The notes below the pieces were generated by a model. That model searched no databases and was not told the DNA's origin. It saw only the letters and a program-made list of their open reading frames with translations. This document shows, piece after piece, positions 10,551 to 22,595 of a stretch of DNA of 64,000 nucleotides. Source of the DNA: Alitta virens (lineage: Eukaryota; Annelida; Polychaeta; Phyllodocida; Nereididae); contig OW028576.1 in NCBI GenBank assembly GCA_932294295.1, positions 22,265,227 to 22,329,226 on the forward strand. The letters run 5' to 3'. Within the stretch, counting starts at the first letter, position 1. Every line of letters starts with the position of its first letter. The translations under genes and the position numbers were made by a program.

Positions 10551-10970
10551 TCCTATATGCTAAAATATGAGAATGAATAAAAGGCATGTACACAAAAATA
10601 TACATTGATATATGATATGATATGATTTGACATAAAATGATATGATACAATTGCTGGGCAATATGATATGATATGTTTGAAGTCATGTTGATTGCTGATT
10701 TAGGTCACAATAAGGTTCATTAACAAATACTCCGAATTAACAAATACTGAGAAAAGCCATTTAACTGGTCAATGTAAAATATGTTTAGATTGCCATGGAA
10801 AGATTTAAGATGTGAAAAAAAAAAGTTCTTGAGAATGTCTGGCTGACTCTAATATACATTACTCTTTGCACTCTTTGCACAGAAATGATGCAATTACTTT
10901 CATGCAGCTTTCAGGTAGTAAGCTGGTATATCATCGAATGTGAGTATCTCAGTGAGTCTAATTCTGTTTA

Positions 10971-11845
10971 CGAGAGAAATGTAATCTATTCTTCTTTGCA
11001 TGAGATGGAAACTAGTGCTGAAAATAAATCCGACAACACATGTAAAACATGATTGCAGATTTCATTTCAATAATCCTGAGCTCAAATCCATCTAGAAGTG
11101 AGTTTGACAAATGATGTAGCAGATTATCCTCTGATGAAGTATGAATGTTCATTCCAAGAAATAGCTTATAACAGTCACATTTGTTTTTGTTTTTGATTTT
11201 CCAACAATGTCACCTGGTTTATTGTAAACCAGTTTGGCAGAAGTCTGTCTTGATTTTAATCTAACTCAATTCAGCTTGCTATATATATTATCTGCAATGG
11301 GACTTTTCCCGGAACGACTGACATAAATTGGGAGAGGAAGATGCATAGTGGGCGAGCAAGGAATTCAGCATCAACCATGATTGTTCTCTATTGTTAGGCT
11401 CCTGTGCCTTGAAGAGCAATGCTAAACATGATTCTGTGATTTTTAAGGAACTATTCTGTTTACCGCCATTTTGAAATCAGTTCAGTAATTAATTTGCACC
11501 GACAGCTCAATGTAGCGAAGTCATGTAGTCTGAGTATGGATTTATGATGTCTTAATATTTTCGAGCAGATGAATAATGCCTCTAGCTGTTTCCTGTGGTA
11601 AACGTAGGTCCTAGATCTCTGTTTATACTTCATATTTGTGATTGAGAAGGCTGTGATAAGTAATAACAGGAAAAAGTGTAATATGAATTGAAGTCGTTCA
11701 CCGTAAACTGAATATATGCTATCCATTTGCCATGATGCAAGAGTCATATTACAACTTGAAGCATGGAAGTAAGTAATCCCCTGGAGACAATTTTCGAAAT
11801 ACCGTGAAATCTACGTAGCTTATACAGTAGTTTCAAAAAATAAGA
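10971..11845. other. No gene recognised
   Basis: AT-rich DNA. The open frame at 11460-11747 on the minus strand has no recognisable motif. Confidence 0.5.
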
Positions 11846-11846
11846 G

Positions 11847-12030
11847 GCAGACATAATAATGAGATGAGGTATGAAGTCCACACAATGTTAACATTGGCCA
11901 CCACCAACATAACGTGTCTACCTGAGATGTCACTCATGAAGAGTGCCCGGGTTGGGGATCTAACCAAGGACCTTCAGAGGAGCTTGCCAGTGTGTGTCAG
12001 CAGGCCGATGTCCTAATCACTGATAGCAGA
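11847..12030 (-). mobile_element. tRNA-derived SINE, family B, most complete copy
   Basis: Read on the minus strand, a tRNA-like head (about 12030-11930) has an A-box-like CAGTGATTAGGACATCGG and a B box GGTTAGATCCCC. The body contains TGTGGACTTCATACCTCATC and the 3' end is CATTATTATGTCTGCC. Related body and 3'-end sequence recurs at 12310-12380, 14020-14090, 39165-39330 and 45975-46040 in the same orientation, and at 15595-15705 inverted. Family name and source tRNA are not identified. Confidence 0.65.
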
Positions 12031-12309
12031 ACTATTATCATAGAGTACCGCATCCCACAACTTGGGACTAAAATAGTTACACTGCGTAAACTGTGAGCAT
12101 CAATTCAAACTAAGACCAGTTGCTTGATTCGCCATCATCATTATGCAATTATGGATATTACGTAATTTGTTTCATCAACATTTTAACACGTAGGAGTTTA
12201 TGAACTTTCACGATGGATAAATCATAATTATGTTGCTAGGCAACGTCAATTTTTTGGAATATCACGTTGATTAAAATGAGTTGGCCAATATCAACAACTA
12301 CGATTAAAT

Positions 12310-12380
12310 CATTAAATTAAAATGATAAGGGTTGGAGTCCACACCAGGTAACAAATGTCCTCATAGGTGGGCTCAGTCAC
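12310..12380 (-). mobile_element. Family B SINE fragment
   Basis: Contains TAAGGGTTGGAGTCCACACC followed by GTAACAAATGTCC and GGTGGG, the body signature shared with the 11847 and 39165 copies. The head is absent. Confidence 0.5.
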
Positions 12381-12414
12381 AGCATGTATATTAATATAAA
12401 ACTGATTGCTGCTT

Positions 12415-12560
12415 TATACCCACCATAAAGACCACCACCCTTGGTGGCAAAGGTACTGATCTTGATGGCGAGGTGGTCTTTATAGCAATGTAAAATACAA
12501 CGGCCAAAGAGAACACTTATGGTCTTTAAAGTTAGATCTTATTAGTGAGGTGATCTAATG
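12415..12560. repeat. Repeat built on GGTGGTCTTTA words
   Basis: ATAAAGACCACCACC and GAGGTGGTCTTTATAG occur in inverted order about 50 bp apart, with further GGTCTTTAAAG and GAGGTGATC copies. Similar words occur at 16120-16200, 26670-26710, 32930-32960 and 39590-39720, so this is a dispersed degenerate family. Confidence 0.45.
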
Positions 12561-12726
12561 GAGAGATTGCACTATTCAGCACACAAAGAATGTTGCTTTT
12601 CAGAGCTAAATACTACAAGAATAGCTGACACAACGTATAAACAATGTCAACATTTGATACTTTATTTCTAGATAATACACATATTTTGTGTATAGAAATA
12701 TATAGGTCTTAAAAGTAACAATATAT

Positions 12727-12879
12727 ACATGGCCAATTGTGCCACTTGCGTTTTCCACGCGTTTGGATAAACGCATGGAAAACGCATGGTTTTCACCTCA
12801 TTATAATTAGGCAACAACCATGCGTTTCTCATGCGTTTATCCTTCTCATGGAAAACGCACGTGGCACATTTGGCCATGT
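12727..12879 (+). mobile_element. Palindromic MITE, family M, copy 1
   Basis: A 153-bp imperfect hairpin with ends ACATGGCCAATTGTGCCAC and its near complement GTGGCACATTTGGCCATGT. Each arm carries TGCGTTTTCC and AAACGCATGG words around a short AT-rich loop. A second copy at 45197-45337 is the same sequence in the opposite orientation. It codes for nothing and would depend on a transposase elsewhere. Confidence 0.85.
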
Positions 12880-13317
12880 TGTTTTTAGATAAGCCTACTT
12901 AAGTTAGAGCTTTTAGTATGTAGACCGCTACGGCTAGTAAGCAAAGTATTTTGTCAAGCGTTGTCTGAACAGAATTTATGAGCTGTACTATAAACAGCTA
13001 ATGAAATTCACTATGGCGTCTTTGCTGTATTATAAGATACCTGTCAATTCTACAGGAAGTATTTTATGTGTGAGTGTTTTTTTTTTACTTGAAACACCAA
13101 ATCACATTGTAGTCAGATAATGAAACTACAGTGAAACGACAAATTGTAATGATATCAATGTTAAATCATGTTTAAATGAGCTTTTGTCAAATGCACCTGC
13201 TTTAAATTGCCATTGGCCCATTTTGCTGTAGGCCGAAATTACTATAGATTACATTCAATATGCATTTGTCTATTGGTTTTTGCGGAACATTTATTATGGC
13301 CAAGACAAGCAGTTGTT

Positions 13318-13398
13318 TATTTAGCACAGTGGTTTAGCAGCTAAATTGTATTGGTCTGTCTCCATTGTAGAGTTCGATTCCTGGCCATTAAATTAATT
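13318..13398 (+). mobile_element. tRNA-like SINE head remnant
   Basis: AGCACAGTGGTTTAGCAG resembles an A box and AGAGTTCGATTCC is a good B box about 40 bp later. No body similar to families A-C follows, and no flanking duplication was found. Confidence 0.4.
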
Positions 13399-14019
13399 TA
13401 TAATGCTCTGCTAATAGGATAAATATGCTATGTTATGATTACTAATCAACCATTGTGAGCAGCTGGTATTAACTATTTTTTAAGGTTTTTATATCTTTTA
13501 TGGGCAGGCCTGAATTTAAAACCAATTTAAAAAAAAATCGATTCTCAATTATTCATATGTATATATTAATTTGCTTGGATAAAGATGTTTTATTTTGAAC
13601 AAAGAGTGAAAATAAACAACTCTTTTAGAATGGTAAACTAAATATTGTTTCAACAGCAATGTACAATAACAAAATATACATTTAAAATAAAATTAGAGAA
13701 CTTTGATTTTAGCCATTCAAAATTCTTAGAATATCTATTAAATATTCTTAAAAGCACAAAAGAAACGCAAATGTATCCGTTGATGAAAACGTGTTTTTTT
13801 TTTTATATAAATATTTAATTCGACCCGTTATGTTGTCTTTTATGCCAAGGCAAATAGAACACTTTGAAAAGGTGCTAGTATGTTGAAGATAAAACTTGTA
13901 ATATTTGGAATTGTGCTTTGCATTGAACCGAATAACAAGTGCGAGTGTTTACTGTTTCAATTCTATACGACAGTTATATACTCATTATTAGGTAAATGTA
14001 AGGTAAAATGTGAATGTAA

Positions 14020-14090
14020 GGATGAGATGAGCAGGCTTTGAGTCACACCAAGTGACATATTTAACCCATGGGTGGGGTATTTTACTGGAC
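14020..14090 (-). mobile_element. Family B SINE fragment
   Basis: GATGAGATGAGCAGGCTTTG and CATATTTAACCCATGGGTGG match the 3' body of the 39165 copy. Confidence 0.5.
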
Positions 14091-14627
14091 CCTGCATAGA
14101 ATGTATTTCAGTACAAGAGTTTGAAATTTATATATTTCATCTGCTGGCTTTGTTGTAAAAGATGTATTCTTATTTTTCCTTTTATATGCATCAATGTGAC
14201 AAGTGATAGTTTTCAATATAGACTTTAATTTTTCGACATATTTTGTATCGGCTACATTTGCTGTCACTTTAAATGAGACAATTTTGACAGATAGATATCT
14301 CATATCAGACAAAAAAAGTTTTGATGCATTAAAAAAATCTCCTTTTTTTGTATGTGAAAATCCATTCTGACACACCAGATGAAAATTTAGATTGACAGTG
14401 CATGGCATGAAGTTGACACATGGTATCAGGTATACCTCGCTATTAATCATACTTGAATAATGATTAAGAAATTCTTCTGCATTTTAAGAAATAGTATCTA
14501 AATTCATAACCGCATGTTTAATATTTTGTTAAATATGTCTATCAATTCTGACATTAATAACTTACCGGTACTTTTGTGAAAAATGTTCACTGAACTTACA
14601 TTAATAACATGTTTATTTTAATTACAG

Positions 14628-14647
14628 GACAAGTTCACAACTTTACG
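14628..14647 (+). other. Candidate 20-bp microexon
   Basis: The sequence is bounded by a good acceptor (TTTATTTTAATTACAG) and a consensus donor (ACG|GTAAGT). At 20 bp it is not a multiple of three. No neighbouring exon supports it, so it may be chance. Confidence 0.15.
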
Positions 14648-15594
14648 GTAAGTCCCGTTTCTTTTTTATGTTTTTGCTTTATGATTGGAATTTGCAGATT
14701 TCATATTTTTGTGGAAACTTTTGAATTTTAGTATTTTACCCAAAGATCGTGTAAATGAGTTATTCAACCTTGGCCATGGCAACACAATGATTACTGAATA
14801 TACTGTAAAAAAACAATGCAAAGAAAAAAGAAAGATTTTTAAATATTATAAAACGCTAACGTTAGTTTGATAATAGTAGTCAAAATGACTAAAATGAGTC
14901 ATATACACTTACCTTTTCGCCAACAAGTAATCAAACTAACTAGATTTGGAGGTAAATTTGATTTTTTTAATTCTTGTCTACCTATGCATGCCCTATTTTG
15001 ACATTGCACTTGATAAGGGTCAATGGAAACTTCGCCAATTTGACTGCTCTTGATTACTCTCAGCATTGTACTTATTTTGTTGTAGAGACGTTTTGCAATT
15101 TTGAAACTAAATTGTCTGAGTATCTGTCTGTGTATGGCACGTAAACTTGTCATTACAGTTTACAAGTAATGGCTAGATGTGTTAAAGCTAACTAACTAGA
15201 AAAAAAACAGTGTTACAATGATTTCTTATTTGACCATATAAAATTATGTTATTACACAACTCTAGGATTTCAATTACTGAAGTTTAATAACAATTTATCA
15301 GCACAATTTACCTCATTGTTAGGACCACAGTGATTTCATTATTGCGACTTTAATATTCTAATCAATTTATCAACTTTAATGACTGTTCAATTATATTAGT
15401 TTTGGTCTAATATACTCATTATACTCATTCTGTATTTAGAAGCAATTCTATTCTACATAAACTCTGCTATCAGCTATGAGTAATATTTACGAAATGATCA
15501 CTCCAAAAACGATATTCTGATGGCCATAATCCTCACAGCTGCAATATTGTCATAAAGGAATTTCATGCTCAAATATAAATGGAGGCGGTGCTAT

Positions 15595-15705
15595 AAAAAT
15601 GAATGATGATTGAAGAAATGAATGATGTAAAATACTGCACCCATGGGGTAAATGTGTACTGTGGTGTGGACTCAAAATCGTATTATCTCATCATTACTTA
15701 TGGCC
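15595..15705 (+). mobile_element. Family B SINE fragment, opposite orientation
   Basis: GCACCCATGGGGTAAATGTG, TGTGGACTC and ATCTCATCATTACTTATGG match the reverse complement of the 39165 and 45975 copies, with the same 3' end. Confidence 0.5.
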
Positions 15706-17696
15706 CCAGTAGTTTTGTTTTAGAAAAAAAGTTCGTATAAATTATAATAAAAATGTAACCATCATTTTCGGTAGGCAATAGTGCATTTATTATTTCGACA
15801 GAATATAGAATAATAGGCTTCTTATTTTTTTAGCTCTTTTTTCTTTTTCTCTTCTACAACTGGCCCGTGGTAATGTCATATTATGACCAATACCATGGAG
15901 GTTACTATTTCAATTTCAAGTCATTTTTGTTTCTACTCGTTAAGAGGCAACATCATTTCTGTAATATTTTTCACTAATTTCACTAACAGCATTATCAGAC
16001 TTTTTTTTTTCTATGCAAAGTGTGTGAACGTTATTATTGCTATAGGCCATAATTCTGTTACACATGATGAATTTAACGATAATACCTCACTATCCATATC
16101 AATTTAGTAAATATGTATTGGTTGTAATGGTAAGGTGGTCTTTAAAATTGTGAAGCAAACTATAACCTTACTACTAAAGATTTCTATTGATCTTCTCAAT
16201 TTTGAATTCCACTGTATTAGTTAAATAAGATAAAAAGTCACTGCAATAGCTTATATGTACAATATGTCTATTGTACAATTAAGTATAATATACATACATA
16301 TTTTAGGCCTTTTTGGATTATGGTCACCTTAGGCATTTTACAAGAATAGTGTAAAATGTGTGGGTTATATAAATGTGTGAATTGCATGATACATTGATGT
16401 TATGAAAATCACAAGTTGTGTCCAAAATTAATATAGTAGCTCGTTATAGTAGTATATTGTCTCTGTAATTTCCATTGCTAAATTCCTTAATATTGAGCCG
16501 TTAGAACAGCCCGTCTTTACTCCAAGGACCTTATCAACCCGTTAATTGCCTACTATTTAACACTCTTTCGCGAAAATGCCATTTGGATAAAGATTGCAAA
16601 ATCTTAGTGTCCCAATGTCGGCCCAATGTCAACAGGAAGCTAATAAGAAAACCTCTGATCGTGTGATCTGCACCACTAAAATCATAACTGAGTTTGTGAA
16701 GAGGATCAATAATATATATTATGCTGTGTTTAACTTGGTGCATGGTTTTTGTGTTTATACGAGAAATGCCGAATCATTCGAAAATGTTTTAACAAGAGAA
16801 AAATCAAAAAGACAATTAATTTTTTGAAGAGACAAGGTTTCAGCAATAAATTCTGAAAAAAAAAGATATTTTTGTCCTCCAGGAGGGTAATAAAAACAGC
16901 TGAAATTAAAAATAGCCACATTTATTTTTTTATTTTTTTTTCATTTTACAAAAGCAAAAAAGTCAGAAAATATTTTTTGTTGACTACAGAGGTGTTTCAT
17001 TTTTTGTGTTAGATTTTCTGTTACTTTTATAATTTATCATTGAAAATTATTCTTTTGAATTATGATGATTATTGACTGTGTATTATCATGCTTATATATG
17101 CAAATATTTGAATAATCAAAATCCAATTAATATAATATTCTTAGAGAAATCTGCAATAGCTTGCACTATCAATATAACAACAGAAATTGATAAAAACTCT
17201 TTACTGTTATTTTGCCAAAAAGTATGATATATAGCACTAGAGAGAATTGACAAATGAACCAATCTATTAGTCACTGAGTTATTACACTTGAAAGTCAAGA
17301 TGAATGACTCGCAGTAAGTGGTAAGTACATTCATATAATTGCAGAAATATATCAAGTATGTTCATTTCCTACCCACATATAAAAGATAAATCTCAGAGTC
17401 CATTTCCATTGTGGTTTTCAGTTAATCACACGGTAAAAATATGATTGTTGAATTTACTGTAACATACTGGTAGTAAATCCAGTTCTTGTATTAGATTACT
17501 CTTTAACAGCAACATGTCAGTTACTGAAAATTTATTAATGTTATTTAATTGCAAATTATACAATGCAGTAAAAAAATAAGTGGTTACTGAGTGTGTGGAT
17601 ATGAATTTCGCAGTAACTTGAAGTAGGCCTACTGAATATAAGGGTTAGTTCATATGGTGACTACTGTTTATTAGTTCTACTGAACTTGGATGCCAT

Positions 17697-17811
17697 GATA
17701 AGATAAGATAAGATAAGATAAAATTATATTAGATTAGATTAAATTAGATTAGATTAGATAAGATTAGATAAGATTAGATAAGATTAGATAAGATTAGATA
17801 AGATTAGATAA
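17697..17811 (-). repeat. (TATCT/AATCT)n tail repeat at a LINE 3' end
   Basis: AGATAAGATA and AGATTAGATT units (10-bp higher-order unit AGATAAGATT on plus) fill about 115 bp and directly abut the 3' end of the minus-strand LINE at 17812. The array therefore sits where a LINE tail is expected. Confidence 0.85.
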
Positions 17812-18118
17812 CATTTTATTTAAAGTCGGTGGTGAAATAAAAAAAAAGAATACAACACAAGCTAAAAGCTTTTCGCTGACAGAAAATATGACAAAACAAG
17901 GTGAAATATTTACAAATGAGTGAGTGAAATGAAATATGTAGGTTATTAAATAAATACTTTTTACAAAGAATTTCTTTTACAGAGAATACAGTTGCAACAT
18001 TGACCAGTACTAAGGTGCTTCTTCTTAATGAGTCTTTAAATTGCAAGGAATCTTCTTAGTTCTTTAAGTTATTGGGCGACATGTCCCACAGCAGAGGGAC
18101 CTTAATAAAGCCCCTTTC
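17812..18118 (-). pseudogene. LINE-E, C-terminus and 3' UTR
   Basis: The minus strand encodes PLLWDMSPNNLKN, a stop, then DSLQFKDSLRR. This is the typical end of a CR1/Jockey-like LINE ORF2, where LW-x-LP-x-LK and FK-x-L blocks follow the reverse-transcriptase thumb. About 200 bp of AT-rich 3' UTR follows, ending CGACTTTAAATAAA. The LINE at 33178 ends with the same 14 bases. It appears colinear with LINE pieces at 22596-22822 and 23947-24187, so the family E array at 18123-22595 probably lies inside one LINE copy. Confidence 0.65.
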
Positions 18119-18122
18119 ACAC

Positions 18123-20291
18123 TAAAGCCCCCCTCTCACATAGCCGGTTTTGCCGTAGTGAACCCGTAGTATTACATAACGGTTATGCAACAGCATTTCT
18201 CGCCGGGATGGTGACGGATTCTTGCGGCAAAAAGGGTTCTACGGGTGAAACGGCGGGTTCTACGGGTCACTAAAAGTAAGTCACTAGAAGTAGGAGTAAC
18301 TTGACGGCTTCCAGGAGTAACCCGCCGACTGCTACCAGCATCAGCGTAGGCAGGGAGGGGGGTTGTATATACTTTAATATTAGTCCGATTTTCGTTAAAC
18401 AAAGACTGAATTGTAGTATAGTTCATACTGATTCCATATATTAAGCGAGTTATTCATCTGAGAAGGTAGCTAGGTTGGCGGAGGCAAACAGTGGTGCTCT
18501 CGCAGACGTCCGCGCCCTGACTGTATCAAATGCTTCTTGAAAAGGCTGCTGCTCCCCTAATATTATTCTAATATTGATATTGTAATTAGCATTTGTGATT
18601 TGATCTATGATTTTATTTGCTATCTTTTATGTACTTATATAGACCAAATATAAGCTAGATATTCTATATTATATAATAAGTATATAAATCTATCTTTCTC
18701 TAAACTATCTGTCTATCTACATATCCGATTTTTGTCAAATAAAGACTGAATTATTCAGGGAAATGTGTAGAATTTATATAATAGTTAAGGTGGGGAAAAT
18801 TAATGGAATATACTAGGCACAAACAAGAATATTCTTGTTAATATTTAAAGTTAGTAATACCTCATAGATATGTAGATATGTAGATAGACAGAAAGTTATA
18901 AGATCTTCACTTAATAATATGTTACTATCAATAATTCATTGATTCGTAATCAATAAAAAACGAAAATAAAACAATGTTTGTTGGCTTGTTGCCAATAAAA
19001 TTCCGACTTGATAAAGATGTCTATGGAGCTATAACAACTATCTATAGATAGATATACTCTAGCTTAGAGTAATCATTTTAGATATTTATTTCATTTTATA
19101 TAAATTATCAATATTTCGTTCTTGTTGTTGTTTCTGAAAATAATCCAACTGGAATTAAAATTGATATTGCATGTTCCATCCATGATCAAAACAATCTCGC
19201 TCTTTAATATGCATAATAAACAGGAATCAGTTGAAATTCAGAATTTCAATTAATGCTTGTGATCAATGATGAAAAAGCATGACTTACCCCATTCTTTGTA
19301 TTATTCAAAATGCTAATAGCAATTGACATAACGGTCAATTCAGAATTTCAATTCATGCTTGTGATCAATGATTTCAATTCATGCTTGTCATCAATGATGA
19401 TAAAGCATCAATGATGATAAAGCATGATTTACCCCATTCTTTGTATTATTCAAAATGCTAATAGCAATTGACATAACGGTCAAGGCAGATTGCTATTACA
19501 TATATAGGTTAATAGACTTTACAAAACCAAGGAAAAGTCCTTCCCATTGGCAGAATGAGTAGAAATTAATTGCAATAAAGCTCATCCAAACAATGTATAT
19601 ATCATGGTCAAAAATATTGACCACACCATTCAAGTCATGACCATACACAGAGCACCTTGCCGCCACCATGACAAAATCGGATTAATATTAATGGAGCAGC
19701 AGCCGCCGCCAGACAACCACCTTCTCAGACGAATATCTCGCTTGATATTTGGTCTATTTTCGAAAATCAGCATAATATTAGGGGAGCAGCAGCCTTTTAA
19801 AGTATATACAATCCCCCTCCCTGCCTACGCTGACGCTGGTAGCAGTCGGCGAGTTACTTCTACAACTCGGTGGGTTACTCCTGGAAGCCGTCGAGTTACT
19901 CCTTCTACTCATCGAGTTACTCGTACTAGCCCGGAACAAGCCGTCGTGTTCACTAGGCCTAAAATTAGCGACGGGAAACCTGTCCAAGTCGTCGAGTGAC
20001 TCGACGGACTCGAGGAGTGACTCAACGATTTCGAGGGGTAATCCGCCGAGTTGTAGGAGTAACTGTTTACTTTTGGACACCATGCATTGAATTTCCGGCT
20101 ACCGGCGCTGGGTATACCAGCTTGGCCACGAGTCCCAGGACTGACTCGACGGGTATCGCCGGGTATCCACGGGTATCCACGGGTAGCCGTTGGGTAGCCG
20201 TCGGGTAGCAGCCGAGAATCGCGTTGCGTAACCTTTACGTCATACTACGGCTTCACTACGGCAAAACCGGCTATGTGAGAGGGGGGCTTTA
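18123..20291 (+). mobile_element. Family E inverted-repeat element, copy E1 (full length)
   Basis: The left end begins TAAAGCCCCCCTCTCACATAG and continues through a GCCGTAGTGAACCCGTAG-type block to about 18194. The right end (20221-20291) is its inverted partner, ending GTGAGAGGGGGGCTTTA. Inside each end is an arm of degenerate 21-bp repeats (consensus near GGGTTCTACGGGTGACTCGAC). Further in are AT-rich inverted repeats with short microsatellites and a central core of about 700 bp (around 18950-19640). The core includes a tandem duplication of about 110-140 bp (19240-19484). Long frames in the arms are translations of the minisatellite. No transposase was found, so this is non-autonomous. The superfamily is not assigned. 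Confidence 0.8.
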
Positions 20292-21053
20292 GACGGTTTT
20301 GCCGTAGTGAACCCGTAGTATTACATAACGGTTATGCAACAGCTTTTTTCGCTTTTTCCTACCAGCGTCAGCGTAGGCAGGGAGGGGGGGTTATATATAC
20401 TTTAAAAGGCTGCTGCTCCTCTAATATATTAGTCCGATTTTCGTTAAACATATTTGGTATATTTTCGATCCGAAACACTTATGGAATCAGTATGAACTAT
20501 ACTACAATTCGGTCTTTATTTGATGAAAATCGGCGTAATATTAGGGGAGCAGCAGCCTTTTAAAGTATATACAATCCCCTTCCCTGCCTACGCTGACGCT
20601 GGTAGCAGTCGGCGAGTTACTTCTACAACTCGGTGGGTTACTCCTGGAAGCCCTCGAGTTACTCCTTCTACTCATCGAGTTACTCGTACTAGCCCGGAAC
20701 AAGCCGTCGTGTTCACTAGGCCTAAAATTAGCGACGGGAAACCTGTCCAAGTCGTCGAGTGACTCGACGGACTCGAGGAGTGACTCAACGATTTCGAGGG
20801 GTAATCCGCCGAGTTGTAGGAGTAACTGTTTACTTTTGGACACCACGCATTGAATTTCCGGCTACCGACGCTGGGTATACCAGCTTGGCCACGAGTCCCA
20901 GGACTGACTCGACGGGTATCGCCGGGTATCCACGGGTATCCACGGGTAGCCGTTGGGTAGCCTCGGGTAGCAGCCGAGAATCGCGTTGCGTAACCTTTAC
21001 GTCATACTACGGCTTCACTACGGCAAAACCAGCTATGTGAGAGGGGGGCTTTA
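20292..21053 (+). mobile_element. Family E, short tandem copy E2
   Basis: It starts directly at the end of E1 with GACGGTTTTGCCGTAGTGAA, lacking about the outer 20 bp of the left end. It has the two arms and inner segment without the 700-bp core, and ends with a complete right end near 21047. Its length of about 760 bp equals the repeat period. The same junction, GGGGCTTTAGACGGTTTTG, recurs at 20281, 21043 and 21793, so the copies arose by tandem amplification of one joint rather than independent insertion. Confidence 0.8.
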
Positions 21054-21803
21054 GACGGTTTTGCCGTAGTGAACCCGTAGTATTACATAACGGTTATGCA
21101 ACAGCTTTTTTCGCTTTTTCCTACCAGCGTCAGCGTAGGCAGGGAGGGGGGGTTATATATACTTTAAAAGGCTGCTGCTCCTCTAATATATTAGTCCGAT
21201 TCTGTAAACATATTTGGTATATTTTCGATCCGAAACACTTATGGAATCAGTATGAACTATACTACAATTCGGTCTTTATTTGATGAAAATCGGCGTAATA
21301 TTAGGGGAGCAGCAGCCTTTTAAAGTATATACAATCCCCTTCCCTGCCTACGCTGACGCTGGTAGCAGTCGGCGAGTTACTTCTACAACTCGGTGGGTTA
21401 CTCCTGGAAGCCCTCGAGTTACTCCTTCTACTCATCGAGTTACTCGTACTAGCCCGGAACAAGCCGTCGTGTTCACTAGGCCTAAAATTAGCGACGGGAA
21501 ACCTGTCCAAGTCGTCGAGTGACTCGACGGACTCGAGGAGTGACTCAACGATTTCGAGGGGTAATCCGCCGAGTTGTAGGAGTAACTGTTTACTTTTGGA
21601 CACCACGCATTGAATTTCCGGCTACCGGCGCTGGGTATACCAGCTTGGCCACGAGTCCCAGGACTGACTCGACGGGTATCGCCGGGTATCCACGGGTATC
21701 CACGGGTAGCCGTTGGGTAGCCGTCGGGTAGCAGCCGAGAATCGTGTTGCGTAACCTTTACGTCATACTACGGCAAAACCGGCTATGTGAGAGGGGGGCT
21801 TTA
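21054..21803 (+). mobile_element. Family E, short tandem copy E3
   Basis: Nearly identical to E2 (period about 750 bp), including arms, GGAGCAGCAGCC boxes and the truncated left end. Near the right end about 12 bp of the GGCTTCACTACGG block is deleted. Confidence 0.8.
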
Positions 21804-22595
21804 GACGGTTTTGCCGTAGTGAACCTGTAGTATTACATAACGATATGCAACAGCTTTTTTCGCTTTTTCCTACCAGCGTCAGCGTAGGCAGGGAGGGGGG
21901 GGGGGGTTATATATACTTTAAAAGGCTGCTGCTCCTCTAATACTAGTCCAAATTTAGTCAAATAAGACTGAATTGTAGTATAGTTCATACTGATTCCATA
22001 CGAGTTTTCTGAACGAAAATAGACTAAATATTAAGCGAGATATTCTATATTATATTATAAACGTATAAATCTATCTGTCTCTCTGAACTATCTATCTACA
22101 TATCTACATATCTACATGTCTACGTATCTACATATCTACATATCTACATATCTACATATCTACATATTTACATATTGTTTGCCGCCTACCTGCATTCTCA
22201 GACAAATATCTCGCTTAATATTTGGCCTATTTACGATCCGAAAACATGTATTTGACGAAAATCGGACTAGTATTAGAGGAGCAGCAGCCTTTTAAAGTAC
22301 ATACAACCCCCCCCCCCCCCATGCCTACGCTGACGCTGGTAGCAAAAAGCCGGCGGGTTACCTGTGGAAGCCGGTGGGTTACCCGTAGAACCCGGCGAGT
22401 CACCCGTAGAACCCCTGAACAAGCCGCCGACTTAGGGACGGATAACCCGCCGGCTTTCACGGGTAGCCCGCCGGCTTTCACAGGGTGAAAGCGTAACCCG
22501 CCGGCTTTCACGGGTAACCCGCTGGCTTTTTGGACTTTTTGGACACCCGGGAGTTTGCCACGGAAGAGCCATGCAAGCATGGCTCTTCCGGCTAC
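21804..22595 (+). mobile_element. Family E, copy E4, right end missing
   Basis: It begins with the same truncated left end as E2 and E3. The inner part differs and resembles E1, E6 and E7, with an (ATCTACAT)n block at 22090-22176 and homopolymer runs of G (about 21896) and C (about 22307). The right arm carries CCGGCTTTCACGGGTA repeats and a perfect hairpin (GAGCCATGCAAGCATGGCTC) near 22567. It stops at LINE sequence without the outer right end. Confidence 0.7.
22090..22176 (+). repeat. (ATCTACAT)n microsatellite inside E4
   Basis: About ten 8-bp units of ATCTACAT with ACGT and TTTA variants. Related tracts sit at corresponding places in E1, E6 and E7. Confidence 0.85.

Larger units (their letters stand above)
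8807..10970 (+). repeat. Tandem duplication of a ~1-kb segment containing a TAGGA array
   Basis: The copies begin at 8807 (ATTATGACGATGACTC) and 9882 (ATTATGGCGATGACTC) and stay alignable for about 435-445 bp through shared blocks such as GAAGCACTTTCC, GGCAAGTTTCCTGC and GTAAGTGGGGTCA. Each then enters a (TAGGA)n array. After the arrays, TTGATTCAGGTCATAATAA (about 9744) matches CTGATTTAGGTCACAATAA (about 10697), so the duplicated unit extends past the array. Divergence is substantial, so the duplication is old. A 98-codon frame at 8667-8963 is disrupted in the second copy and is probably not a gene. Confidence 0.7.
12900..17690. other. Long AT-rich stretch without a recognised gene
   Basis: Contains a tRNA-like SINE remnant (13318-13398), family B SINE fragments (14020-14090, 15595-15705) and one splice-flanked 20-bp candidate (14628-14647). 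Otherwise only short AT-biased frames are present. Confidence 0.5.

Noticed and set aside
10315..10686. Long minus-strand frame rich in Ser-Tyr-Pro-Ile
   Set aside because: It is the translation of the (TAGGA)n array, whose 5-bp period gives a repeating peptide without coding meaning.
19604..21731. Frames of 70-130 codons on both strands rich in Arg, Thr, Val and Ser
   Set aside because: They recur wherever the 21-bp repeat arms of family E occur, and equally on both strands, so they reflect the repeat period.
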